DNA from: RYN-433 sp036558265
GTDB lineage: Bacteria > Planctomycetota > Phycisphaerae > Tepidisphaerales > Tepidisphaeraceae
Reading direction: 5' to 3'
Assembly (NCBI GenBank): GCA_036558265.1
Contig: DATBFY010000053.1
Coordinates: forward strand, 1 to 9,957
Length of the DNA: 9,957 nt
Numbering within the stretch: position 1 is the first letter of the stretch; each line of letters opens with the position of its first letter. Shown here in pieces: positions 1 through 6,016 of this stretch. The translations under genes and the position numbers were made by a program. The notes under the pieces were generated by a model. It was not told where the DNA came from. It worked only from the letters and a program-made list of their open reading frames with translations, and did no database searches.

Positions 1-279
1 GCGGTCGAGCGGAACTGGCGGCCCCAGACGGTCAAGACGCTCTTGAATCGCCTGGTGAAAAAGGGGGCCGCGACCTACAGCGAAGAAGGGCGGCGGTTCA
101 TCTACCGGCCTCGGGTGTCGAAGGACGCGGTCACCAAGGCCGAGGCGCGGTCGTTCCTCTCCCGGGTTTTCGACGGGGCCGTCACCCCCGCGCTGGTACA
201 CTTCCTCAAGATCGGCAACCTCAGCAAGAGTGACATCGAAGAGCTAAAACGGGCCATCGATCGGGAGGCCAGGTCATGA
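1..279 (+). CDS. BlaI/MecI/CopY-family transcriptional repressor, 5'-truncated by window edge
   Basis: The reading frame is open from base 1 and gives 92 residues before TGA at 277-279; the true start lies outside the window. The visible part begins in the recognition-helix region of a winged helix (WRPQTVKTLLNRLVKKG), followed by the wing (EGRRFIYRP). It then runs into the C-terminal helical dimerisation region (KAEARSFLSRVF, LVHFLKIGNLSKSDIEELKR). This order is characteristic of BlaI/MecI/CopY repressors, which bind dyad operators as dimers and are inactivated when a partner BlaR1/MecR1 peptidase is activated. The stop codon overlaps the start of the downstream M56 peptidase (ATGA, 276-279), the usual coupled arrangement of this repressor-sensor pair. 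The operator and promoter would lie upstream, outside the window. The internal ATG at 43 is not the start, because conserved helix residues precede it. Family assignment is firm; the regulated targets are unknown. Confidence 0.9.
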   Translation, partial: AVERNWRPQTVKTLLNRLVKKGAATYSEEGRRFIYRPRVSKDAVTKAEARSFLSRVFDGAVTPALVHFLKIGNLSKSDIEELKRAIDREARS

Positions 280-2249
280 ACCTCGCGGCGTTCGGCGGCG
301 TGACGGCGTGGCGGGCGGTCGAGTCGTTGGCGACCTGGGCGTGGCGGGCGAGCTGGCAGGGGGCCATCCTCGCCGGAATTGTGGCGATCGTCCTGTGGAT
401 CGCGGGGCGGCGAATGTCGCCTGCCTGGCGATTCGCGCTCTGGGGGCTCGTGCTCGTGCGACTGGCGGCGCCGGTGGTGATCGTCGAGGTCAAGTGGGTC
501 GCGTCCGCTCCACCGCAGCAGGTCAGGACGGATCTGACGCAGACGCACGCAGTTGACGTGCGACCGCGCGTGATACCGGTGTCGAGCGCGCCTCCGTTGG
601 TTGCGCCTTCGATCCAGACCGTGGATCAACCGCTGATCGCAAGAGCGATCCGCCCGCAGCGGGATTGGACGGGGGTGCGCGTCGCGGCGATCTGGACGTG
701 GATGGTCGGCGTCATCGTGCTGGGCTTGCGCGTGGCGTGGTCGAGCGCTCGGTTGGCGCGGGCGGTCGGGCGGATGCGACCGATCGTGACGCCGCGGGTG
801 ATCGAAGCATTGCGGTCGTGCTGTGCCGATCTGGGAATCCGGCGCATGCCGGAAATCCGCGAGTTGCCCGGCGCGGGCGGGCCGGCGCTGGTGGGGTTCC
901 GCTGGCCTCGCATCCTGCTGCCCGCGCAGGCGCTGGAGGCGATGTCGCCGGGGGAGCTGCGCCTGATCCTCCTGCACGAGCTGGCGCACGTGAAGCGGCG
1001 GGACGTGCTGGTCAACTGGCTGGCGACCGCGGTCGCGGTGCTCCACTGGCCCAACCCGGCCGTCTGGCTCGTGCTGTGGCGGATGCGCGTCGAGCGGGAG
1101 CTGGCGTGCGACGAGTGGGTACTCCAGGCTGGGCGCGACAGGGCCGGTGGCGCCATCTACGCCCGGACGATCCTGAAACTGGTGGAATCGTTGTCCAGCG
1201 CCGGGCGGCCGCAAGCCGTCCGTGCGACCGGGGCGGTGGGAATTCTCGAGGGCAAGGCTCAACTCCAGAGGAGACTCCAGATGATCGCGCGATTCGATTC
1301 GGCGGGCCGGCGCTGGCCGGCGATGGCGGTTCTCGTTGGTCTGACCCTCAGCGTGCTGGCTCTGTGCGGCGTGGGGCGGGCAACCGGGGATGACAAGAAG
1401 ACCGCCGCCGCGCAAACGCCGCCCCCGGCGCGGGGCGGAGCAACCACGGTCGCCCCCGCCCCCGGGGGCACGATCGATGCGGCCGGGGCCGGCTTGCCCG
1501 ACCGGGGCGCCGCCCCGCCGACGACTGCCGCACCTTCACGGGGTTCGATGCCAAGCGTCCGCGGCGGCGGCGGCGATTCCCGAGCCCGAACCGGCATCGA
1601 CGACCCCGCTAACGCCCGCACCGCCGAAAAGCTCAAGAAGCCGATCAGCGTTAAATTCAATGGTCAGGGCCTGGCAGACTGTCTCGATTTCCTGAGGGAC
1701 ACCACCGGCGCCGACATCCTGGTCGAGTGGGCCTCGCTCGAATCCGCCGGCATCACCAAGGACAACCCGGTCACCCTGGATCTTCGCGAGCCGATCCCGG
1801 CCGGTGACGCCCTCTCGCTCATGTTCCGCGCGATGGGAGTGGGTTTGACCTGGGAGCTGGACCGCGGCGTCGTGGTCGTACACGCGACGGGGGACCAGCA
1901 GGTCTCAACAACGCTGATTATGCGCGTCTACGACGTCAGCGACCTGATCGCCGGCGGGACCACCGCCGCGGTCGTTCCTGCAGGTGCGAGCGGGGGTGGC
2001 GGCGGGTTCGGCGGGGGCCCGGCCGGCGTCGGCGCCGGCAACCCAACCGATGTGAGTCAACTCGTCACCCTGATCGTGACCACCGTGCAGCCCGAAACCT
2101 GGCGCGACGCGGGCGGGGCGACCGGGTCGATCTCGATCTTCCGATCCAAGCTGGTCATCAAATCGACTGAAGCCGTACACCGGGACGTGGCGCAGCTCCT
2201 CGAGATGCTTCGGGAGAAGCCCGCCAAGGGCGCCCCGGCGAAGAATTAG
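276..2249 (+). CDS. M56 (BlaR1/MecR1-like) membrane metallopeptidase fused to a secretin/STN-like C-terminal region
   Basis: The 657-aa protein starts with an ATG overlapping the repressor's stop. Residues 1-300 form a BlaR1-type M56 domain: hydrophobic segments at about 29-44, 53-71, 134-153 and 246-265, the zinc motif HELAH at 234-238 and the downstream ERELACD at 273-279, expected to supply the third ligand. A further membrane segment lies at about 349-366. Next comes a Pro/Ala/Gly-rich, probably disordered linker (about 370-445). Residues 454-542 resemble a secretin/TonB short N-terminal (STN) fold (KKPISVKFNGQGLADCLDFL, later GVGLTWELDRGVVVVHA). Residues 550-650 contain a second secretin-like unit (MRVYDVSDLI, SKLVIKSTEAVHRDVAQLL) split by a Gly-rich loop near 575-590. 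In BlaR1 the membrane-anchored peptidase relays an outside signal to cleave or inactivate BlaI, and the sensor is a penicillin-binding domain; none is seen here. The M56 call is secure; the sensor role of the C-terminus is inference. Confidence 0.9.
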   Translation: MNLAAFGGVTAWRAVESLATWAWRASWQGAILAGIVAIVLWIAGRRMSPAWRFALWGLVLVRLAAPVVIVEVKWVASAPPQQVRTDLTQTHAVDVRPRVIPVSSAPPLVAPSIQTVDQPLIARAIRPQRDWTGVRVAAIWTWMVGVIVLGLRVAWSSARLARAVGRMRPIVTPRVIEALRSCCADLGIRRMPEIRELPGAGGPALVGFRWPRILLPAQALEAMSPGELRLILLHELAHVKRRDVLVNWLATAVAVLHWPNPAVWLVLWRMRVERELACDEWVLQAGRDRAGGAIYARTILKLVESLSSAGRPQAVRATGAVGILEGKAQLQRRLQMIARFDSAGRRWPAMAVLVGLTLSVLALCGVGRATGDDKKTAAAQTPPPARGGATTVAPAPGGTIDAAGAGLPDRGAAPPTTAAPSRGSMPSVRGGGGDSRARTGIDDPANARTAEKLKKPISVKFNGQGLADCLDFLRDTTGADILVEWASLESAGITKDNPVTLDLREPIPAGDALSLMFRAMGVGLTWELDRGVVVVHATGDQQVSTTLIMRVYDVSDLIAGGTTAAVVPAGASGGGGGFGGGPAGVGAGNPTDVSQLVTLIVTTVQPETWRDAGGATGSISIFRSKLVIKSTEAVHRDVAQLLEMLREKPAKGAPAKN

Positions 2250-2272
2250 TTGATCAGACCGCAGCGGATCAA
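2250..2272. terminator. Possible weak bidirectional terminator between convergent genes
   Basis: The 19-nt gap between the converging M56 and small membrane protein genes falls within an interrupted dyad. TTGAT (2250-2254) pairs with ATCAA (2268-2272), and an inner CCG/CGG pair encloses CAG. There is no clear T-run on either side and the stem is short, so terminator function is a guess from position and symmetry. Confidence 0.2.
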
Positions 2273-2541
2273 ACCGACGCGAGCGGAACGGCCTGCTCCG
2301 CATCGATGCGGGTTTGCTCGGCGGCGGCCGGCAGTCCGGGCGACGACTTGCGCATCAGGTGAACCAGGATCGGCACGCTGCTCAGGGCGCCGGTCACGAA
2401 GAGCGGCCAGCCGATGGCCCGGCGCTGTTGCCGGGTAAGGCGTCCGGCCAGCAGCAATCCCAGTCCAACCCCCAGCAATCCCCGGGTGCCGGCGATAACC
2501 GCCAGTTCGGGAAACGTCAGATTCATGTGACGATGTCGCAT
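2269..2541 (-). CDS. Small two-helix membrane protein of unknown function
   Basis: This encodes a 90-aa protein whose start at 2541 is preceded by a perfect AGGAGG four nucleotides upstream; a second in-frame ATG (2526) lies 19 nt from that site and is less likely. Two hydrophobic segments, about 12-33 (rich in Gly/Leu) and 43-62, are separated by a basic loop (RLTRQQRRAIGW), consistent with a helical hairpin with its loop in the cytoplasm. The last 25 residues are polar and acidic. I recognise the general pattern of small uncharacterised planctomycete membrane proteins but cannot name a function. It lies 49 nt downstream of the pseudopilin-like gene on the same strand, so it may be co-transcribed. 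A TAGAAT hexamer (2569-2574, minus strand) could also act as its own -10, although no good -35 accompanies it. CCUC just upstream can pair with GAGG of its ribosome binding site. Confidence 0.75.
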   Translation of the reverse strand: MRHRHMNLTFPELAVIAGTRGLLGVGLGLLLAGRLTRQQRRAIGWPLFVTGALSSVPILVHLMRKSSPGLPAAAEQTRIDAEQAVPLASV

Positions 2542-2590
2542 CAGACCTCCTGGTTAGAGGACCATCTGATTCTAGGCGCATTGGGGTGAG

Positions 2591-3397
2591 TCATTCCCGA
2601 TCCAGCTTGTCCCACAAGTCGTCCACAATCGGATTCTTGCTGGCGTCGAAGGCGCCCTGGAGCTTGTTCAGGTCGTCCTCGATCACCCCCTTGTCCACCC
2701 AGTGCGCCCCGCCGTTGGCATAGAGGATGTTGATGCCCTTCTGATGGGCGATCGGGATGCGCGTCGCGGACGAGGTGATGTCGGAGACGATGGCGGCATT
2801 CTTCAGTTGTGAGAGTTTGGGAAGCGACGCCGGCGCGCCCCCTTCCTTCTGCGGGTAGAAGGGGCCGGACGCCGTCCAGATGCAGTCGTAGGGGCGCACG
2901 CTGTAGGTGCATCGCGTCCCCGGCTCGGACGGCAGTACGTTCGAGGGCGGCCAGGGGTTGGTCGACACGTCATACTGATGATTGAAATCCGTGAACGACG
3001 GGCAGTAGAAGGCGCGCCCCTCCCCCTCCCTGATCAGGTTCGCCGAGAAGAGCAAACCCAGGCCGACGAACCGCGCGTTCACCGTGCCGGGCTCGGGATC
3101 GCTCGAGCGGTTGGACAGGAAATAGTTGTTCTGCTTGACGGACCCGCCGACCGCCGGCGGCGAGCTGGTGTTGCGGTAGCCCAGCGGCACCATGTCGTGA
3201 TAGTTCACCGAGTACATCACCAGCATCTGGTGGATCGTGTGCAGGTTGCTCAGGCACTGGGTGCGTTTGCCGGCCTCGCGGGCCTTGCCCAGGGCGGGGA
3301 GGAGGATCGAGATCAGGAGTGCGATGATCCCGATGACCACCAGCAGTTCGACCAGGGTGAATGCGAAATGGGGAAGCCGCGAACGTAAAGCACGCAT
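2591..3397 (-). CDS. Prepilin-type N-terminal cleavage/methylation domain protein (type II pseudopilin-like)
   Basis: The preferred start at 3397 gives 268 aa. It sits 8 nt from an AGAGGG ribosome site and places the prepilin signal immediately at the N-terminus; the longer open frame to 3496 would add 33 unlikely residues and run into the promoter. A basic leader (MRALRSRLPHFA) is followed by FTLVELLVVIGIIALLISIL, giving predicted prepilin-peptidase cleavage between A12 and F13 with the canonical Glu at mature position 5. Residue -1 is Ala rather than the usual Gly. The hydrophobic helix spans about 13-33. The rest is an extracytoplasmic domain ending in a segment resembling the H-x-x-G...LY.DG..W signature of planctomycete DUF1559-type pseudopilins (H218 to W233), though the usual DG is NG here. 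Such proteins are very numerous in planctomycetes. Roles in secretion, pili or cell-surface structure are assumed from the signal, and the particular function is unknown. Confidence 0.88.
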   Translation of the reverse strand: MRALRSRLPHFAFTLVELLVVIGIIALLISILLPALGKAREAGKRTQCLSNLHTIHQMLVMYSVNYHDMVPLGYRNTSSPPAVGGSVKQNNYFLSNRSSDPEPGTVNARFVGLGLLFSANLIREGEGRAFYCPSFTDFNHQYDVSTNPWPPSNVLPSEPGTRCTYSVRPYDCIWTASGPFYPQKEGGAPASLPKLSQLKNAAIVSDITSSATRIPIAHQKGINILYANGGAHWVDKGVIEDDLNKLQGAFDASKNPIVDDLWDKLDRE

Positions 3398-3466
3398 GGA
3401 GACGGCCCTCTGATTGTTCCTGCCGATCGAGAAGTGGCACATATGAACGGCAGGCGAGATGAGTCT

Positions 3467-3496
3467 TCTATAAGAGTAGGGCGGCCTTACGGTCAA
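3467..3496 (-). promoter_or_regulatory. Probable sigma70-type promoter of the pseudopilin-like gene
   Basis: On the minus strand, TTGACC (3491-3496) and TATAGA (3467-3472) are separated by 18 nt. Each resembles the sigma70 consensus (5/6 for both), and together they lie about 70 nt upstream of the chosen ATG at 3397. Transcription would begin near 3460. The surrounding sequence is visibly less GC-rich than the genes on either side, which fits a promoter. Confidence 0.5.
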
Positions 3497-3582
3497 TGAG
3501 AATCTTCAGTCAAAGGGTGCCGCAAGAATTCATCTTCTGATCGGATGAAATCTCCGTTGGCGGGATAGGTAAAAATACTCAT
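3493..3582 (-). CDS. Doubtful 29-aa ORF upstream of the pseudopilin-like gene
   Basis: An ATG at 3582 (minus strand) is preceded three nucleotides upstream by a purine-rich AGGGGGG stretch. It opens a 29-aa frame beginning MSIFTYPANG and ending PLTEDSH. The composition is balanced and acidic, unlike the Arg/Pro-rich products of shadow frames, and the base composition is more AT-rich than the flanking regions. The stop codon lies inside the putative -35 element of the next gene. I recognise no family. It may be chance, or a small peptide or leader. The same frame upstream of 3582 gives an Arg/Pro-rich sequence that I do not believe is translated. Confidence 0.2.
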   Translation of the reverse strand: MSIFTYPANGDFIRSEDEFLRHPLTEDSH

Positions 3583-3991
3583 GTGCCCCCCCTGAGTGGG
3601 CCGATTTGAAGGACGTGCTGATCCAATTGCCCTGCGGGCGGTCGCGGTGCCATACCCCGCGCCCGCCCGCTCCCATTGGGGGAACGATCGGCTCAGGCCC
3701 TTCGCCCCGCGCGGTGTGCGCGCCGGGTCCTGTCCGCACGAAGGCTGCCGCGTCCTATGGCGAACCTGCTCATCGTCGGCTGGAGGGTCTCCTGCCGGGC
3801 GACCGCGACGCCGGATGACCCGATTCGCGTTGTGCGCGGCGGCTTGGTCAGCCAGAATCGCACCTTCGTCTAACATCGTGACGGCGCTAACCTTCCCCGA
3901 ATGACAGCTTTCACGCGCCCTGAAAGACTTGAAGCGACCCTCGGATGTTTTGCGGCAACGCCCGCGGGCTCATAGACTCGGCATTACCGAT
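3583..3991. other. Spacer with no convincing gene
   Basis: About 410 nt of GC-rich sequence lie between the minus-strand cluster and mqnC. Several open frames exist on both strands, but all give Arg/Pro/Ala-rich, low-complexity products typical of GC-rich shadows. A short CGCGC/GCGCG inverted repeat (3708-3712 with 3718-3722) is present without a T-run. The mqnC promoter should lie here, but I could not find a convincing -35/-10 pair. A plus-strand ATG at 3757 begins MANLLIVG, which looks like the start of a receiver-type protein but degenerates at once. Confidence 0.5.
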
Positions 3992-5416
3992 ATGGCCCGA
4001 CTCTCGTTCGACATCGACGCGGTCATCCAGGGCAAGGCGCGCTTGAGCGACGAGCAGGCGATGGAGCTTTACGACCATCCATCGCTGCACGACCTGGGCC
4101 AGTGGGCGCACGCCCGCGCGCGGGTCATGCACCCCGAGGATTACCGAACCTACGTCATCGACCGGAACATCAACTACACCAACGTCTGCACCGCCAAGTG
4201 CACGTTCTGCGCCTTCCGGCGGGACCACGAGGACGCCGACAGCTACACGCTGGCGTACGAGACGATCGGGCAGAAGATTCGCGAACTGGTGGCGATCGGC
4301 GGGACGCAGATCCTGATGCAGGGGGGGATGAACGATCGGCTGCCGATCGAGTGGTACGAGGAGTTGCTGCGGTACATCCGGACGAATTTCCCGACCGTTC
4401 ATATTCACGCGTTCAGTCCGCCCGAGTTCGTCGAGTTCGAGCGGTTCTTCAACATGGACGTGCGGGAGGTGATCCGGCGGTTCAAGGCGGCAGGGCTGGC
4501 GACGATCCCGGGCGGCGGTGGTGAGATCTTCGCGCCGCGCGTGCGGCGGCGCATCGGGCTGGGCAAGTGTTCCGGCGACGACTGGCTCCGCGTGATGCGG
4601 GTGGCGCACGAGGAGGGGATGAACACGAGCTGCACGATGCTGATCGGGCATATCGAGTTCGTGAAGGAGCGGGTCGAGCACATGGCGGCGTTACGCGACA
4701 TGCAGGATTACGCGCTGGCACTGGAAGGCACAGAGGGTGCTGCCGATGTTGTCGCTCGCGTACGCGGGCGCTGGCCAGGGGTGTTTGCGAAGTCCGATTT
4801 TGACCCGTCGTGCCTCCGTGCCTCCGTGCCCGAGTGCCTCGGCTCCTACACCGCCTTCATCCACTGGCCCTTCCAGCGCGAGAACACCCCCCTGGGCCGC
4901 GCCAAGGAGTGGGACCCCGAAACCTACGGCCGCTTCGACGACTCCACCAACGAGGACGTCCTCCGCGGGCGCGTCGTCCGCATGGCCGGCGCCGACGAGT
5001 ACCTCCGCATCCTCGCCGTCGCGCGACTTTTCTTCGACAACATCCCGTCGCTCCAATCCTCCTGGGTGACGATGGGCCCCAAGATCGGCCAACTCGCCCT
5101 CTTCTTCGGCGCCAACGACATGGGCAGCGTGATGATGGAGGAGAACGTCGTCAGCGCCGCCGGCACGACCTACAAGCTCGAGGAACGCGAGATCTGCCGC
5201 CTGATCCGCGACGCGGGATGGATTCCCGCCCAGCGCGACCAGTACTACAACGTGCTCAAGCGTCACGACGGTCCGGACGCCCCCGACCTGCGCCCCGCAG
5301 TCCATCCACCCGTGCGGAACGTGAAGCAGATCGACAAGCAATTCATCGGCGCCGCGCCGGGGCTGGACGATGGCGCCGATCGCAGCGTCAAGGTTCAATT
5401 GCCGTTGCTGGATTGA
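3992..5416 (+). CDS. mqnC: Cyclic dehypoxanthinyl futalosine synthase (radical SAM, menaquinone biosynthesis), with an internal in-frame insertion
   Basis: MqnC catalyses the radical SAM cyclisation of dehypoxanthine futalosine in the futalosine pathway to menaquinone, in the cytoplasm. From the ATG at 3992 the protein has 474 residues. The cluster ligands are C66, C70 and C73 in NVCTAKCTFCAF. Family-typical blocks follow: GGTQILMQGGMN, HIHAFSPPEF, AGLATIPGGGGEIF, YTAFIHWPFQRENTPLG, DNIPSLQSSWVTMGPKIGQL, FGANDMGSVMMEENVVSAAG and IRDAGWIPAQRDQYYNVL. GGTQILMQGG and the C-terminal EENVVSAAG favour MqnC over its relative MqnE. A TTG at 3929 would add 21 residues without family support; neither start has a strong ribosome site. 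Residues about 243-283 have no counterpart in the family, where RDMQD is normally followed almost directly by the GxxTAFIxWPF block. Synonymous codon choice also differs before and after this segment. The frame stays open, so an active enzyme is plausible but not shown. Confidence 0.92.
   Translation: MARLSFDIDAVIQGKARLSDEQAMELYDHPSLHDLGQWAHARARVMHPEDYRTYVIDRNINYTNVCTAKCTFCAFRRDHEDADSYTLAYETIGQKIRELVAIGGTQILMQGGMNDRLPIEWYEELLRYIRTNFPTVHIHAFSPPEFVEFERFFNMDVREVIRRFKAAGLATIPGGGGEIFAPRVRRRIGLGKCSGDDWLRVMRVAHEEGMNTSCTMLIGHIEFVKERVEHMAALRDMQDYALALEGTEGAADVVARVRGRWPGVFAKSDFDPSCLRASVPECLGSYTAFIHWPFQRENTPLGRAKEWDPETYGRFDDSTNEDVLRGRVVRMAGADEYLRILAVARLFFDNIPSLQSSWVTMGPKIGQLALFFGANDMGSVMMEENVVSAAGTTYKLEEREICRLIRDAGWIPAQRDQYYNVLKRHDGPDAPDLRPAVHPPVRNVKQIDKQFIGAAPGLDDGADRSVKVQLPLLD
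4717..4838. repeat. Candidate palindromic/MITE-like element inserted in frame in mqnC
   Basis: The left arm GGCACTGGAAGGCACAGAGG (4717-4736) matches, with a two-base gap and two mismatches, the reverse complement of the right arm CCTCCGTGCCCGAGTGCC (4821-4838), i.e. GGCACTCGGGCACGGAGG. The right end is also a run of four 8-mers starting with TGCC (4811-4842). Near the centre is a perfect palindrome, CGCGTACGCG (4757-4766). The segment encodes the extra residues of MqnC without interrupting its frame, and no transposase is encoded. Exact borders and any target duplication cannot be fixed from one copy. The element interpretation is inference; the arms, the 8-mers and the extra residues are directly visible. 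Confidence 0.55.
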
Positions 5417-5973
5417 CGGCGACCCCTGTTGTGCCTGACCCCCCGCCGAGCGTCTCGTTTTCCGCAACCCGTCTGCTGAACGATCGCGCCCTCCTCGCCG
5501 AGTGCCGCGTGGATACCTATCGGTCCGGGGGTCCCGGCGGGCAGAAGCGCCAGAAGACCTCTAATGGCGTGCGCATCGTCCACGCGCCCACGGGCCTGAC
5601 CGCCACCTCCACCGAGTGGCGATCGCTGGCCGAGAACAAGCTGCACGCCCTTCGCCGCCTTCGCCTCAAGTTCGCCGCCGACCTCCGCGCGCCGATCGAC
5701 CTGGCGCATTTCGAGCCCCCGGAGTGGTTTCTCACCATCCGCCGGCAGAACCAGGTCGAGGCCTCGCACCGGCATCCGCTTTATGCCGCCGCGGCCGGGT
5801 TGATGCTGGACCTGCTCCAGGCGACCGGCGGCAACCCGGCGCACGTCGCGGTGAACCTGGGCGTTTCGACGACGGCGGTGATCAGGTTCCTCGAGCACGA
5901 GCCGCACCTGTGGGAGGCCGCCAACCGCATCCGCGCGGGCCTGGGTCTGGCCGCGCTGGTCCATCGTCGGTGA
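5413..5973 (+). CDS. Release-factor-like protein with GGQ domain (ArfB/RF-1 domain type)
   Basis: The proposed TTG start at 5413 overlaps the mqnC stop (TTGA) and gives 186 aa; GTG at 5431 is an alternative six codons later. Residues 37-50 read RSGGPGGQKRQKTS, with GGQ at 42-44, the peptidyl-tRNA hydrolysis motif of class I release factors and ArfB-type rescue factors. The next block, NGVRIVHAPTGLTATSTEWRS..ENK..ALRRLR, fits the same domain. No stop-codon recognition domain is present, so a rescue or release-like role on stalled ribosomes is more likely than normal termination. Instead of the basic tail of ArfB, the C-terminal 70 residues look helical, including NLGVSTTAVIRFL, which resembles a helix-turn-helix, then HEPHLWEAANRIRAGLGLAAL. 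The usual HVNK after GGQ is replaced by the more basic KRQK. Overlap with mqnC suggests translational coupling. The domain call is strong; the biological role is uncertain. Confidence 0.82.
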   Translation: MTATPVVPDPPPSVSFSATRLLNDRALLAECRVDTYRSGGPGGQKRQKTSNGVRIVHAPTGLTATSTEWRSLAENKLHALRRLRLKFAADLRAPIDLAHFEPPEWFLTIRRQNQVEASHRHPLYAAAAGLMLDLLQATGGNPAHVAVNLGVSTTAVIRFLEHEPHLWEAANRIRAGLGLAALVHRR

Positions 5974-6016
5974 CCCTTGATCGGCATGCTTTGCCTTCGC
6001 CTCCAAGGCCCGGATA

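Noticed and set aside
102..1415. 437-aa minus-strand open frame opposite the repressor and M56 genes
   Set aside because: The product is Arg/Pro/His-rich low complexity without motifs; it is a GC-driven shadow of the M56 gene, whose catalytic motifs are intact.
3757..3873. Plus-strand ATG beginning MANLLIVG, possible receiver-domain remnant
   Set aside because: Only eight residues look familiar; the rest matches nothing in any frame, so a pseudogene cannot be supported.
3493..3876. 127-aa minus-strand frame in the spacer before mqnC
   Set aside because: Upstream of residue 98 it is Arg/Pro/Ala-rich shadow-type sequence with no ribosome site at its first ATG; only the last 29 codons were kept, with low confidence.
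3929..3991. TTG start extending MqnC by 21 residues
   Set aside because: The extension is basic and without family resemblance; ATG at 3992 already leaves 65 residues before the cluster cysteines, matching the family.
4811..4842. TGCC-starting 8-mer run considered as a CRISPR or simple satellite
   Set aside because: Only four adjacent 8-mers without spacers; better explained as one end of the inserted palindromic element.
4810..5412. Upstream extension of the release-factor-like frame into mqnC
   Set aside because: In this frame the sequence is Arg/Pro-rich shadow of mqnC; real domain similarity starts only after 5413.
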